From Microbacterium sp. M28 (GTDB lineage: Bacteria > Actinomycetota > Actinomycetes > Actinomycetales > Microbacteriaceae), in contig NZ_CP107546.1 in assembly GCF_025836995.1 (NCBI RefSeq), forward strand, positions 2,108,001 through 2,172,000: a DNA stretch of 64,000 bases. Reading direction: 5' to 3'. Made by a program: the position numbers and the translations under genes. The notes below the pieces were generated by a model. The model ran no database searches. It was given only the letters and a program-made list of their open reading frames with translations, and was not told the origin of the DNA. Below are positions 9,290 through 18,602 of the stretch, in pieces; position 1 is the first letter of the stretch, and each line of letters begins with the position of its first letter.

Positions 9290-10377
9290 GAAGCCGATTC
9301 TATCGACGCGAGAGCGTCCAGGAACGCCGTGGTCTCCGCCTCGGTTCCTGCGGTCACGCGCAGGTGACCGGCGATGCCGACATCGCGCACGAGGATCCCC
9401 TTGTCGTAGAGCGACTGCCAGGTCGCCTTCGGGTCAGACACCCCGCCGAAGAGCACGAAGTTCGACCACGACTCGTGCGGCGCGTACCCCAGAGCCTCGA
9501 GCGTCGCCGTGATGCGATCGCGCTGCTCGACGATCTCGTCGACCATCGCGAGCATGGTTTCGGCGTTGCGCAGCGCGGCGACGGCGGCAGCCTGCGTGAG
9601 TGCGCTCAGGTGATACGGCAGACGCACCAGACGAAGGGCGTCGATGAACGCCGGGTCGGCAGCGAGATACCCGACCCTGGCGCCGGCGAACGCGAACGCC
9701 TTGCTCATCGTGCGCGACACCGCCAGCCGCGGGCGTCCGTCGAGCAGCGTCAGCGCGGAAGGCGCGTCACGGGGCGCGAACTCCTGATAGGCCTCGTCCA
9801 CGACGACCACGCCACGGGATGCCTCGTACACCGCCTCGACGACATCCAGGCCGAGGGGGGTGCCGGTCGGATTGTTCGGCGAGCACAGCAGGACGATGTC
9901 GGGGTCAGCAGCCGCCACCTGCTCGGCGGCCTCCTCCGCGGACAGCGTGTAATCGGGCTGCCGCGTCCCGGCGACCCAGGTCGACCCCGTTCCCTGTGTG
10001 ATGAGCGGATACATCGAATACGTCGGCGCGAACCCGAAAGCCGTGCGCCCCGGCCCGCCGAAGGCCTGGGCGATGTGCTGCAGAACCTCGTTCGAACCGT
10101 TGCCCGCCCAGATCCGGTCTGCGGACAGTCCGTGCCCGAGGTACTCCGCGAACCCCTCGCGCAGCGTCGTGAACTCCCGATCCGGGTAGCGGTTCACATC
10201 GCGCAGTGCGACGGCGATGTCGTCGAGGATGTCGCTGGCGACAGCATCCGGAACGGGATGCGTGTTCTCGTTGACGTTCAGGGCCACCGGCAGCGGAGCC
10301 TGCGGAGCGCCGTACGGGGTGAGCCCGCGGAGGTCGTCACGGAGCGGGAGATCGTCGAGGGAGGTCATCCATCCCAT
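9286..10377 (-). CDS. hisC: Histidinol-phosphate aminotransferase
   Basis: PLP-dependent class II aminotransferase making L-histidinol phosphate from imidazole acetol phosphate and glutamate. The 363-residue fold-type I protein has [13 protein letters not shown] at the N-terminus, [19 protein letters not shown] (cofactor phosphate contact), [23 protein letters not shown], and [17 protein letters not shown] with the Schiff-base lysine. Starts at 10377 or, three codons later, at 10368; neither has a strong ribosome site. It is the first gene of the leftward hisCBH group, downstream of the LysM gene in the same direction. Confidence 0.95.
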   Translation of the reverse strand: MGWMTSLDDLPLRDDLRGLTPYGAPQAPLPVALNVNENTHPVPDAVASDILDDIAVALRDVNRYPDREFTTLREGFAEYLGHGLSADRIWAGNGSNEVLQHIAQAFGGPGRTAFGFAPTYSMYPLITQGTGSTWVAGTRQPDYTLSAEEAAEQVAAADPDIVLLCSPNNPTGTPLGLDVVEAVYEASRGVVVVDEAYQEFAPRDAPSALTLLDGRPRLAVSRTMSKAFAFAGARVGYLAADPAFIDALRLVRLPYHLSALTQAAAVAALRNAETMLAMVDEIVEQRDRITATLEALGYAPHESWSNFVLFGGVSDPKATWQSLYDKGILVRDVGIAGHLRVTAGTEAETTAFLDALASIESAS

Positions 10378-10423
10378 GCTACCGAGACGGCTCTATACGG
10401 CCGTGTCGATGTGACGAATCGTC

Positions 10424-10783
10424 TCAGCTCTCGTAACCCGCTGGGATGGCCAACTCGTCGCCGATCATCAGTGCGCCGCCCTCGAGCAGGTTCAGCCGCT
10501 GCAGAGCATCGACGACCTCACGCGGATCGGCCGCCGGAGCGATCTCCTCTGCGATCGACCACAGGGTGTCGCCGGGCATCACGGTCACCGTCTCGAACGA
10601 CGTGACCACCTCTTCACCCCCGGCGTACGCGGAGCCGCCGCTGAGCGCTGCGAAGGCGAGACCGACGGCGAGAGGGAGCGCAGCCAGGGCGAGCAGCACC
10701 CGGCGTCCGCGCGTCGTCAGCCGCAGCCGCGTGGCTGCCGCAGACGGACGGATGGACGGTGCCGTGACGGTGATGCTGCTCAT
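10424..10783 (-). CDS. LysM-domain cell-envelope protein, likely SOS division inhibitor
   Basis: The 119-residue product has a basic cytoplasmic N-terminus, one membrane span (about residues 29-52, LLALAALPLAVGLAFAALSGG) and a single C-terminal LysM domain (TVTVMPGDTLWSIAEEI to LMIGDELAIPAGYES), so the LysM faces the cell wall. A small membrane-LysM protein divergent from lexA is a recurring actinobacterial and firmicute arrangement (Rv2719c/ChiZ, YneA) in which SOS damage delays division. That role is inferred from architecture and position. A LexA-like site overlaps its promoter. Confidence 0.8.
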   Translation of the reverse strand: MSSITVTAPSIRPSAAATRLRLTTRGRRVLLALAALPLAVGLAFAALSGGSAYAGGEEVVTSFETVTVMPGDTLWSIAEEIAPAADPREVVDALQRLNLLEGGALMIGDELAIPAGYES

Positions 10784-11066
10784 GATCGCTGCTCCTCGTG
10801 CTCCCTCTCCCGATCGGGAGAACTTGGCGTAGCGTTCGCATTCCCCGCTCGGCCGGGAGCGGGGGATGCGAAGCTACGTACCGAATGTATCTTCGATTTC
10901 GAATCTCTGTCAAGCATTTTTCGAAACCTTTCCGTCGAATCGTCCGACACGCTCGAACAGATCTTCCCCGAACCGGGGAACCTCGGATACGGTTTCGCTA
11001 ACGACACCTCACCACGGGCCTCCGACATCGCCGCCGGGGCACCCGATCGGCAACCAAGGAGCAGCC
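10784..11066. promoter_or_regulatory. Divergent lexA / LysM promoter region with LexA-like box
   Basis: This 283-base gap holds no gene. On the minus strand a TTGACA (10909-10914) and a TACATT/GATACA -10-like element (10884-10891) face the LysM gene. A LexA-like palindrome CCGAATGTATCTTCGA (10881-10896) covers the -10; it keeps the CGAA-N6-TTCG core of the actinobacterial SOS box. A weaker half-site TCGAACAGATCTTCC lies at 10953-10967 on the lexA side. Experimental binding is not known. Confidence 0.55.
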
Positions 11067-11753
11067 ATGAGCGACGCAACAGCCCCCGGCACCGAGGCAC
11101 CGCGCACTCGTCGACGCAAGAGCCTCAGCGCCAAGCAGATGGCCATCCTCGAGGTGATCCAGACCTCGATCGCCCGGCACGGGTATCCGCCGAGCATGCG
11201 GGAGATCGGCGATGCCGTCGGCCTCAAGTCCCTCTCCAGCGTCACCCACCAGCTCGGTCAGCTCGAGCTCAGCGGCTACCTGCGCCGGGATCCCGGCAAG
11301 ACCAGGGCCATGGAGGTCCTCATCGACCTCCCCGGCTCGGGTACCGAGAACCCCGCTGACACCGCTCCCCCGGTCGGCGACGCCGCCCTGGTCCCGCTCG
11401 TGGGACAGATCGCCGCCGGTGTGCCGATCACCGCCGAACAGCAGGTCGAGGAGATCTTCCCCCTGCCTCGTCAGCTCGTCGGCAAGGGTGACCTGTTCAT
11501 GCTCAAGGTGAACGGCGAGTCGATGATCGACGCCGCCATCTGCGACGGCGACTGGGTCGTGGTGCGCACGCAGAACACCGCCGAGAACGGCGAGATCGTC
11601 GCCGCGATGCTCGACGACGAGGCGACGGTCAAGACGTTCCGTCGACGCGATGGACACACCTGGTTGCTCCCCCGGAACTCCGCGTTCGAGCCGATCCCCG
11701 GCGACGACGCGACGGTGCTCGGCAAGGTCGTGGCGGTGCTTCGGGCCGTGTGA
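11067..11753 (+). CDS. lexA: LexA SOS repressor
   Basis: Transcriptional repressor of the DNA-damage response that self-cleaves when bound by RecA filaments. The 228-residue protein has an N-terminal winged helix ([34 protein letters not shown] to [12 protein letters not shown]) and a C-terminal S24 peptidase domain. The cleavage bond is A117-G118 in GQIAAGVP, with the catalytic pair S152 (NGESM) and K189 (ATVKTF). The ATG at 11067 follows an AAGGAG site by five bases. It is divergent from the LysM gene and ends in a strong palindrome before metE. Confidence 0.98.
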   Translation: MSDATAPGTEAPRTRRRKSLSAKQMAILEVIQTSIARHGYPPSMREIGDAVGLKSLSSVTHQLGQLELSGYLRRDPGKTRAMEVLIDLPGSGTENPADTAPPVGDAALVPLVGQIAAGVPITAEQQVEEIFPLPRQLVGKGDLFMLKVNGESMIDAAICDGDWVVVRTQNTAENGEIVAAMLDDEATVKTFRRRDGHTWLLPRNSAFEPIPGDDATVLGKVVAVLRAV

Positions 11754-11765
11754 TCCGCGTGGACG

Positions 11766-11799
11766 AGAACGGCCGCTCCCGATCGGGAGCGGCCGTTCT
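11766..11799. terminator. Perfect palindromic terminator between lexA and metE
   Basis: A 34-base perfect palindrome centred on CCCGATCGGG begins 12 bases after the lexA stop and 14 bases before the metE stop. It can form the same hairpin in both transcripts and likely ends both. Confidence 0.8.
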
Positions 11800-11813
11800 G
11801 CTGCGACAGGACG

Positions 11814-14129
11814 TCAGACGGCGACCGACACGTCCTCGCGGACGCGACGCGTGGCCTCGACGATGTTGCGCAACGACGCGGTGGTCTCGTCGTAGCCGCG
11901 GGTCTTCAGACCGCAGTCCGGGTTTACCCACAGCTGACGGTTCGGGATCTCCGCGGCCGCGCGACGCAGCAGCGCCTCGATCTCGTCCGTGGAGGGAACG
12001 CGCGGCGAGTGGATGTCGTACACGCCGGGGCCGATGCCATGGTCGAAGCCGACCGCGGAGATGTCGTCCACGACGTCCATGCGGCTGCGAGCAGCCTCGA
12101 TCGACGTCACATCGGCGTCGAGAGCGCGGATCGCATCGATCACGACGCCGAACTCCGAATAGCAGAGGTGCGTGTGGATCTGGGTCGCCGCGACGGCGCC
12201 GCCGGTGGCGAGGCGGAACGAGTCCACGGACCACTTCAGGTACGCCGGCTGGTCGGCCTGCTTGAGCGGCAGCAGTTCGCGCAGCGCCGGCTCGTCGACC
12301 TGGATGATCTCGATGCCGGCCGACTCGAGATCGGCGATCTCCTCGCGCAGGGCCAGAGCGACCTGGTTGGCGGTCTCCCCGAGCGGCTGGTCATCGCGGA
12401 CGAACGACCACGCCAGGATCGTGACCGGACCGGTCAGCATGCCCTTCATGTGCTTGGACGTGCGTCCCTGTGCGTAGGTCGACCAGTCCACCGTGATCGG
12501 AGCGGGACGCGACACGTCGCCCCACAGGATCGACGGACGCGTCGCGCGGGACCCGTAGGACTGCACCCAGCCGTTCTCGGTCACGGCGAAGCCGTCCAGG
12601 TTCTCGGCGAAGTACTGCACCATGTCGTTGCGCTCCGGCTCACCGTGCACGAGGACATCGAGACCGAGCTCCTCCTGCAGCGCCACGACGCTGTCGATCT
12701 CGGCACGCAGGAACTCCTGGTACTCCGCCTCGGTGATCTCACCGCGCGTGAACCGAGCGCGAGCACGGCGGATGTCTCCGGTCTGCGGGAACGACCCGAT
12801 GGTCGTGAGCGGGAGCGCAGGTAGACCGAGAGCCTCCTCCTGCGCCGCCTCGCGCTCCGCGTACGAGACACGCGAGAAGTCGGCGTCCGACAGGGTGCGC
12901 GCTCGGACGGCGCCGTCGCGCACACCAGGAGCCGACAGACGGTCGGCGAGAGCCGCGGATGCCGCGTCGAGCTCCGTCTGGATGGCAGCGCGGCCCTGAT
13001 CGAGACCCCGCGCCAGCGTCACGACCTGCGCGACCTTCTGGTCGGCGAACGCGAGCCAGGAGACGAGACGGCTGTCGAGCTTCGACTCGTCCTCGACGTC
13101 GTGCGGCAGGTGCAGCAACGAGGTCGAGCTCGACGCCGCGACCTGCGCCGCGCCGAGGGCCCGCAGCGCCTCGAGCTTGTCGAACGCCGCCGCGAGATCC
13201 CCGCGCCAGATGTTGTGACCGTCGACCACGCCGCCGACGAGCACCTTGTCCGCAAGCCCTTCGGCGGCAGCCGGCACGGAGCCGCGGATCAGGTCGACCG
13301 CGATGGCCTCGATCGGGGCCGCGGCGAGCACGGGGAAGACGGCGTCGAGCGCGGCATACGGTGCCGCGACGAGGATCGCCGGGCGGTCGGTCGCGCCGCC
13401 GAGCACCGCGAGCGCACGCTCGGCTGCGGCCGAGAGCTGCGCCGTCGAGGCAGGAAGCGACTCGCTGACCAGAGCCGGCTCGTCGATCTGGACCCACTGG
13501 GCACCCGCCGCGCGCAGACGTGCGAGCAGTTCGACGTAGACAGGGAGCACGTCCTCGAGACGGGACAGCGGGTCGAAGCCCTCCGGAGCGTCGTCCGACG
13601 CCTTCGCCAGTGCGAGGAGCGTCACCGGTCCGACGATCACCGGACGGGTGACGAAGCCCGCCGCGGCGGCCTCGGAGACCTCGCGGACGAGGCGGTCGCT
13701 GGAGAACGAGAACGTCGTCTCCGGACCGATCTCGGGCACGAGGTAGTGGTAGTTGGAGTCGAACCACTTCGTCATCTCCAGCGGAGCACGGTCCCCCTCG
13801 CCACGGGCGACGGTGAAGTACGCGGGAAGCCCGATGGTTCCGTCCGCGGAGCGCAGGTTCTCGAAGCGTGCGGGGATCGCACCGACGGTGACGGCGGCAT
13901 CCAACACCTGGTCGTAGTACGAGAACGACTCCGGGATCGCGGAATCCGCACGGCCCAGCCCCAGCGATGCGAGTCGCTCGCGGGTCGCGGCACGCAGCTC
14001 GGCGCTCGTGGCCTCGAGCTCCTGCTCATCGATCCGACCGGCCCAGAACGCCTCGACGGCCTTCTTCAGTTCGCGGCGGCGCCCGATGCGCGGGTAGCCG
14101 AGGATGGTTCCCTCGGGAAATGCAGTCAT
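11814..14129 (-). CDS. metE: Cobalamin-independent methionine synthase
   Basis: Zinc enzyme that transfers the methyl group of methyltetrahydropteroyl-triglutamate to homocysteine. The 771-residue length is typical of MetE. The N-terminal barrel (ILGYPRIGRRRELKKAVEAFW) is followed by the catalytic barrel with TTIGSFPQTGDIRRAR, DVLVHGEPERNDMVQYF, the zinc ligands His and Cys in HTHLCYSEF, and the last ligand Cys in WVNPDCGLKTRG. The ATG at 14129 is 21 bases after the metF stop, so the two methionine genes form one leftward operon. Confidence 0.97.
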   Translation of the reverse strand: MTAFPEGTILGYPRIGRRRELKKAVEAFWAGRIDEQELEATSAELRAATRERLASLGLGRADSAIPESFSYYDQVLDAAVTVGAIPARFENLRSADGTIGLPAYFTVARGEGDRAPLEMTKWFDSNYHYLVPEIGPETTFSFSSDRLVREVSEAAAAGFVTRPVIVGPVTLLALAKASDDAPEGFDPLSRLEDVLPVYVELLARLRAAGAQWVQIDEPALVSESLPASTAQLSAAAERALAVLGGATDRPAILVAAPYAALDAVFPVLAAAPIEAIAVDLIRGSVPAAAEGLADKVLVGGVVDGHNIWRGDLAAAFDKLEALRALGAAQVAASSSTSLLHLPHDVEDESKLDSRLVSWLAFADQKVAQVVTLARGLDQGRAAIQTELDAASAALADRLSAPGVRDGAVRARTLSDADFSRVSYAEREAAQEEALGLPALPLTTIGSFPQTGDIRRARARFTRGEITEAEYQEFLRAEIDSVVALQEELGLDVLVHGEPERNDMVQYFAENLDGFAVTENGWVQSYGSRATRPSILWGDVSRPAPITVDWSTYAQGRTSKHMKGMLTGPVTILAWSFVRDDQPLGETANQVALALREEIADLESAGIEIIQVDEPALRELLPLKQADQPAYLKWSVDSFRLATGGAVAATQIHTHLCYSEFGVVIDAIRALDADVTSIEAARSRMDVVDDISAVGFDHGIGPGVYDIHSPRVPSTDEIEALLRRAAAEIPNRQLWVNPDCGLKTRGYDETTASLRNIVEATRRVREDVSVAV

Positions 14130-14150
14130 GGTGGGTCCTTTCAGCGGGGT

Positions 14151-15101
14151 CTAACGATGAAGAGCAGGGAGGATGTCGGCGGACTCGAGCACGTCCAGGA
14201 CGGTCTCGTGCTGGTTGAACGCGTACAGGTGCACACCGGGCGCACCGCCGGCGACGACCTCGCGGGCGAGTTCGGCCGCCCAGTCGACGCCGATCTGCCG
14301 GCGCCCCTCGGCGGTCGGTTCGACCTCGAGAGCCACCTGCAGCTCGCCGGGGATCTCTTCGCCGGTGAGTTCCAGCACGCGGGACAGCCGCGCGGGTGAG
14401 GTGATCGGCATGATTCCGGGCAGGATCGGGATCGTCACGCCGGCGCGTCGTGCGCGCTCGACGAAGGCGAGGTAGTCGTCGGCGTGGAAGAACAGCTGCG
14501 TGATCGCGAAAGTCGCGCCTGCGGCCTGCTTGGCCAGCAGCGCATCGACGTCCTGGGTGCGGTGCACCGCGCGGGGGTGCCCCTTCGGGAAGGCGGCGAC
14601 GGCGATGCTCACCTTGCGTCGAGGTGCGACCCTGGCAGCACCCGGGAGGCCGGGCACTGGCGACTCCTCGTACGGCGCCCGTTCGGCCTGCACCCGGTCG
14701 ATGAGCTGCACGAGCTGCGCGGCGCTCTCCAGATCCCCGAGGAACGGCTCGGTCTGCCCGAGCGGCGGATCTCCGCGCAGGGCGAGGAAGCTCCGGATGC
14801 CGGCATCCAGGAATTCGCGGATGAGCTGCGTGGCACCGGCGTACGTGTTCCCGACGCAGGTGAGATGCGCGAGCGGCTCGACATCGGTGTTGGCGCGGAT
14901 GAACCGGAGCACCTCGAGGGAGCGTCCACCCGTCGAACCGCCCGCGCCGTACGTGACGGAGAGGAATGCGGGCCCTGCTGCGGCGAGGCGGCGCACGGTC
15001 TCGTGCAGCGCGTCCTCGCTGGAGGCGGTGCGCGGCGGGTAGAGCTCGAAGGAGAACGGCACGCGCGAGGCACCGGCGGTGGTGGAGTCCTCGGAGGACA
15101 T
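14151..15101 (-). CDS. metF: Methylenetetrahydrofolate reductase
   Basis: Flavoenzyme that reduces 5,10-methylene-THF to 5-methyl-THF, the methyl donor used by the adjacent MetE. The 316-residue protein shows FSFELYPPRT, FLSVTYGAGGST, LAHLTCVG, FLALRGDPP, FAITQLFFHADDY and IPILPGIMPIT, the usual MetF series. The ATG at 15101 has a CAGGAG site seven bases upstream. The open frame runs far upstream, but that extension is antisense to the S9 peptidase and not protein-like. A hairpin (15138-15160) lies in its leader. Confidence 0.95.
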   Translation of the reverse strand: MSSEDSTTAGASRVPFSFELYPPRTASSEDALHETVRRLAAAGPAFLSVTYGAGGSTGGRSLEVLRFIRANTDVEPLAHLTCVGNTYAGATQLIREFLDAGIRSFLALRGDPPLGQTEPFLGDLESAAQLVQLIDRVQAERAPYEESPVPGLPGAARVAPRRKVSIAVAAFPKGHPRAVHRTQDVDALLAKQAAGATFAITQLFFHADDYLAFVERARRAGVTIPILPGIMPITSPARLSRVLELTGEEIPGELQVALEVEPTAEGRRQIGVDWAAELAREVVAGGAPGVHLYAFNQHETVLDVLESADILPALHR

Positions 15102-15137
15102 GTTTCTCTCCTGCTGACAGGGCGGACACGGGGCGGC

Positions 15138-15160
15138 TGCGAAGAGCGCTGCGCTTCGCA
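15138..15160 (-). promoter_or_regulatory. Stem-loop in metF leader
   Basis: TGCGAAG and CTTCGCA arms with additional GC pairs inside form a compact hairpin about 40 bases before the metF start. It does not match the cobalamin or SAM riboswitch cores I can recall. It may be a leader or attenuator structure; function unknown. Confidence 0.3.
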
Positions 15161-15290
15161 AGCGGATGCCGGGCTCGGCTGTCGCTCCACGCTCCAGATG
15201 AACGGGGCGTTTCCACGAACGTAGGGCACGCCGCGACGACCGCGCATCTCTGTGACGCCATGTGTCGCGCCGCTCTCGTAGGCTCGAAGC

Positions 15291-17156
15291 ATGCCCCAGC
15301 CGTTCGGTTCCTGGCCATCCCCGTTCCATGCCGCCGACATCGCGTCCGCAGCTCCCCGACTCGACGGCGCGCGATTCGTCGGCGACGAGATCTGGTGGGG
15401 CGAGTCCGTGCCGACCGAGGCGGGCCGCGTCACTGTGCGCAGCTCGACGGGCGCCGAGGTGCTGCCCTCCCCCTGGAGCGCTCGCTCTCGCGTGCACGAG
15501 TACGGCGGCGGCTCCTGGACAGCGGATGCCGACGGCATCCTGTACTTCGTCGAGGCACGCGGCCAGCGGGTGCACCGGCTCGCGCCCGGGCGCGCTCCTG
15601 AGCCGCTCACTGCGCCTGGTCCGGCCCACGGCGGACTGCGCGTGCAGGCGGGCCGGCTGCTGGCCGTCCGCGAGGACCTGACGGTCACCCCGCATCGACG
15701 TGCGATCGTCGAGATCCCGACCGACGGCTCCGCGGCCGATGACCCGTCCGGCGTCATCGTGCACGCCGAGGGCACCGGGTTCTTCGCACATCCGGCGCTC
15801 TCCCCCGACGGCACCAGGATCGCCTGGGTGCAGTGGTCGGGCGAGCGGATGCCGTGGGAGAGCGCCCAGGTGCGCATCGCCAGGATCGGCACCGACGAGA
15901 TCGGCACCGTGTCGGCACGGGCCGCGCTGCAGCCGGAGTGGACCGATGACCGGACGCTGCTGTACGCCGACATCCCGGACGACCGCTGGACGCTGCACCG
16001 CATGGGCCTCGATGGCGTCGATCCTGCCGGGCGCTCGTCGATGATCGCGCCGGCCGATGCGGACACCGGCTACGGGCTCTGGGTGCTGGGCAACCGCTGG
16101 TTCCAGCCCCTCGCCGACGGGCGCATCGTCGCCGTGCGCACGAACGGCCGTGACGAGCTCGTCGTGATCGACCGCGCCGGCGAAGCCCGCGATCTGCCTA
16201 TCCCGTGCGATGGGCACATCAGCATCGACGACGTCTCCGACAGCCGGATCCTCGTCACCGGCACCGGCTCGACGGTCGCCCCCGGCCTGTGGTGCGTCGA
16301 CATCGACTCGGGCGCCACTGTCGCGATCTCGGGCGGCGGCGCCGTGAACCCGGCCTGGATGCCGCCCGCACGGCAGATCGTCGTCGACGGGAAGCACGGA
16401 CCGGTGCACGCGTTCGCCTATGCCCCCGCCAACCCCGACGTCGAGACGCCGGAGGGCGAGCGCCCGCCCTACGTCGTGTTCGTGCACGGCGGGCCGACCG
16501 CGCACGTGACCGGCGCAGCCTCGGCCGGCATCGCGTTCTACACGAGCCGGGGCATCGGCGTCCTGGACGTCAACTACGGCGGCTCGACCGGATACGGCCG
16601 TGCCTATCGCGAGCGACTGGACGGCGACTGGGGCATCGTGGACGTCGACGACGTGCTCGCCGCAGCCAGAGGCCTCGCGGAAGCAGGCCTCGCCGATCCC
16701 GAACGCATCGCGATCCGCGGGAGTTCAGCGGGCGGCTGGACCGTCCTCGGCGCCCTCGTGCGCGGAGACGTGTTCCGCGCGGGCATCAGCCGCTACGGCG
16801 TCTCCGATCTGCGCGCGCTCGTGTCCGACACGCACGATTTCGAGAAGGAGTACCTGAACGGGCTCGTGGGTCCGCTGCCGGAAGCCGAGTCCGTCTACAT
16901 CGAACGGTCGCCGCTGACGCACGCCGACCGGATCGACGTTCCGGTGCTTCTGCTGCAGGGGGCGGACGACCCCGTCGTCCCGCCCGCGCAGTCCGAGGCG
17001 ATCCGCGACGCCCTGGCCGCACGCGGCATCGATCACGAGTACGTCATCTACCCGGGTGAGGGGCACGGATTCCGCACGGCGTCGACCATCGTGGACGCGC
17101 TCGAGCGCGAACTCGCCTTCCTCGGTCGAGTCTTCGGGTTCAGTCCGAAACGGTAG
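15291..17156 (+). CDS. Prolyl-oligopeptidase-family (S9) serine peptidase
   Basis: A 621-residue cytoplasmic peptidase of the dipeptidyl-aminopeptidase/acylaminoacyl-peptidase group. Residues about 1-360 form a beta-propeller-like domain with repeated blades. The C-terminal alpha/beta-hydrolase domain has VVFVHGGPTAHVTG (oxyanion region), STGYGRAYRERLDGDWG, the nucleophile elbow IRGSSAGGW, the acid in LLQGADDPVVPP and the His in YPGEGHGF. No signal peptide is visible. It converges on smpB with only three bases between the stops. Confidence 0.9.
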   Translation: MPQPFGSWPSPFHAADIASAAPRLDGARFVGDEIWWGESVPTEAGRVTVRSSTGAEVLPSPWSARSRVHEYGGGSWTADADGILYFVEARGQRVHRLAPGRAPEPLTAPGPAHGGLRVQAGRLLAVREDLTVTPHRRAIVEIPTDGSAADDPSGVIVHAEGTGFFAHPALSPDGTRIAWVQWSGERMPWESAQVRIARIGTDEIGTVSARAALQPEWTDDRTLLYADIPDDRWTLHRMGLDGVDPAGRSSMIAPADADTGYGLWVLGNRWFQPLADGRIVAVRTNGRDELVVIDRAGEARDLPIPCDGHISIDDVSDSRILVTGTGSTVAPGLWCVDIDSGATVAISGGGAVNPAWMPPARQIVVDGKHGPVHAFAYAPANPDVETPEGERPPYVVFVHGGPTAHVTGAASAGIAFYTSRGIGVLDVNYGGSTGYGRAYRERLDGDWGIVDVDDVLAAARGLAEAGLADPERIAIRGSSAGGWTVLGALVRGDVFRAGISRYGVSDLRALVSDTHDFEKEYLNGLVGPLPEAESVYIERSPLTHADRIDVPVLLLQGADDPVVPPAQSEAIRDALAARGIDHEYVIYPGEGHGFRTASTIVDALERELAFLGRVFGFSPKR

Positions 17157-17159
17157 AGC

Positions 17160-17636
17160 CTATTCGCCGACGCGGTTGCGAAGGCGCATCGCGCGCTCGG
17201 CTTCGCGGGTGTCCTGACGCTCGCGGAGCGTCTGGCGCTTGTCGAACTCGCGCTTGCCCTTGGCCAGTGCGATCTCGATCTTGGCCCGGCCGTCCGAGAA
17301 GTACAGCTTCAGCGGGATCAGGGTGTAGCCACCGGCCGAGACCGCGTGCTGCAGCTTCGCGATCTCTTCGCGGTGCAGGAGGAGCTTGCGGATCCGCTTG
17401 GCGGAATGGTTCGTCCAGTGGCCCTGGGAGTACTCCGGGATGTGCACGGCATCGAGGAACGCTTCATTGCCCTTGATGAACGCGTAGCCGTCCGAGAGAT
17501 TGGCTCGTCCCTGACGCAGCGACTTCACCTCGGTGCCGGTGAGCACGAGTCCCGCCTCGTACGACTTCTCGATGTTGTAGTCGTGACGTGCGCGACGATT
17601 GGTCGCGATGACCTTCTCCCCGCGTTCCCTGGGCAT
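17160..17636 (-). CDS. smpB: SsrA-binding protein
   Basis: Binds tmRNA and delivers it to stalled ribosomes for trans-translation. The 158-residue basic protein has [40 protein letters not shown], then [25 protein letters not shown] and the basic C-terminal tail [17 protein letters not shown]. It sits downstream of ftsX in the leftward ftsE-ftsX-smpB order common in actinobacteria. No tmRNA gene is visible next to it. Confidence 0.97.
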   Translation of the reverse strand: MPRERGEKVIATNRRARHDYNIEKSYEAGLVLTGTEVKSLRQGRANLSDGYAFIKGNEAFLDAVHIPEYSQGHWTNHSAKRIRKLLLHREEIAKLQHAVSAGGYTLIPLKLYFSDGRAKIEIALAKGKREFDKRQTLRERQDTREAERAMRLRNRVGE

Positions 17637-17687
17637 GATGCTCTCCTGATTCCGTGCCGTGCGGGCGCACGACAGCCCGTCAGCTTA

Positions 17688-18602
17688 TCAGGTGCGCAGC
17701 CAGCGACGGATCGCGAAGCCGGCCGACAGGGCAGCCAGCACGACGCCGATGATGATCAGGATCGGCACGACGAATGCGGCATCCTGCATCGTCACCCAGG
17801 TCGTGATCGACGGGACCCGTCCACGGAGGTAGCCGTCGACGCCGAAGTGGACTCCGGCGATCACGGCTGCGCTCGCGAGGGCCGAGCCGAGGAACGCGGC
17901 GAACACGCCCTCCAGCACGAACGGCGTCTGGATCACCCTGTTCGACGCGCCCACAAGGCGCATGATGCCAATCTCCTTGCGCCTGGCATAGGCGGACAAT
18001 CGGATCGTCGTCGCGATCAGCAGCACGGCGGCGATGAGCATCAGCGCCGCGATGCCGACAGCGATGTACGTGGCCACGGTGAGCGCCGAGAACAGCGGAT
18101 CGAGGTACTTGAGCTGATCGACGACCTCTTCGACGCCCTGCTTGCCTGTGAAGGCTTCGGTGATCACCCGGGACTGGGCTGGATCCTTCAGCGTCACCCA
18201 GTAGCTCTGCTGCATCTGGTCCTCGGTGAGGACGCTGGCCTGCTCCTCGCCGACCAGCTCGATGAGGTTGGCGTACGCCTCGGCCTTGTCCTCGAAGCGC
18301 ACGCTGCCGATCAGCGGTGCGAGGGCATCGCCCTCGAGCTCGCCGGACACCGAGTCGAGCTGCTCCTGGGTCGCCTCGCCGTCCACGCATGTGTCGGTCT
18401 CGGAGACCGGCGAGCACATGTACACGGCGACCTGGGCGCGTTCGGACCAGTAGGCCCGCATCGTGGAGATCTGCTCCTGCATCAGGATCGCGGCGCCGAC
18501 GAACGTCAGGGAGACGAAGGTCACCAGCACCACGGAGATCACCATCGAGGCGTTGCGGCGAAGCCCCACCAGGGCTTCGGTCAGGATGAGTCCGATCCTC
18601 AT
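17688..18602 (-). CDS. ftsX: Cell-division protein FtsX
   Basis: Membrane subunit of the FtsEX complex that activates peptidoglycan hydrolases at the septum. The 304-residue protein has the FtsX layout: a short cytoplasmic N-terminus (MRIGLILTEALVGLRRNASM), one membrane span (about 19-42), a large extracytoplasmic domain (about 43-170) with a Cys pair in YMCSPVSETDTCVDG, and three C-terminal spans. The start overlaps the ftsE stop (ATGA), so the two are translationally coupled. Confidence 0.95.
   Translation of the reverse strand: MRIGLILTEALVGLRRNASMVISVVLVTFVSLTFVGAAILMQEQISTMRAYWSERAQVAVYMCSPVSETDTCVDGEATQEQLDSVSGELEGDALAPLIGSVRFEDKAEAYANLIELVGEEQASVLTEDQMQQSYWVTLKDPAQSRVITEAFTGKQGVEEVVDQLKYLDPLFSALTVATYIAVGIAALMLIAAVLLIATTIRLSAYARRKEIGIMRLVGASNRVIQTPFVLEGVFAAFLGSALASAAVIAGVHFGVDGYLRGRVPSITTWVTMQDAAFVVPILIIIGVVLAALSAGFAIRRWLRT

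Noticed and set aside
10953..10968. SOS box for lexA itself
   Set aside because: Only one half (TCGAAC) matches; the other half is CTTCCC. Kept as a weak site in the intergenic entry.
15102..15290. SAM or cobalamin riboswitch before metF
   Set aside because: Only a simple hairpin is seen; the conserved cores of these riboswitches are not found by eye.
14151..16505. 784-residue extension of MetF
   Set aside because: The added part is antisense to the S9 peptidase, lacks MetF similarity, and a good ribosome site supports the short start.
17637..17687. tmRNA next to smpB
   Set aside because: The gap is too short and holds no tRNA-like ends or tag sequence.
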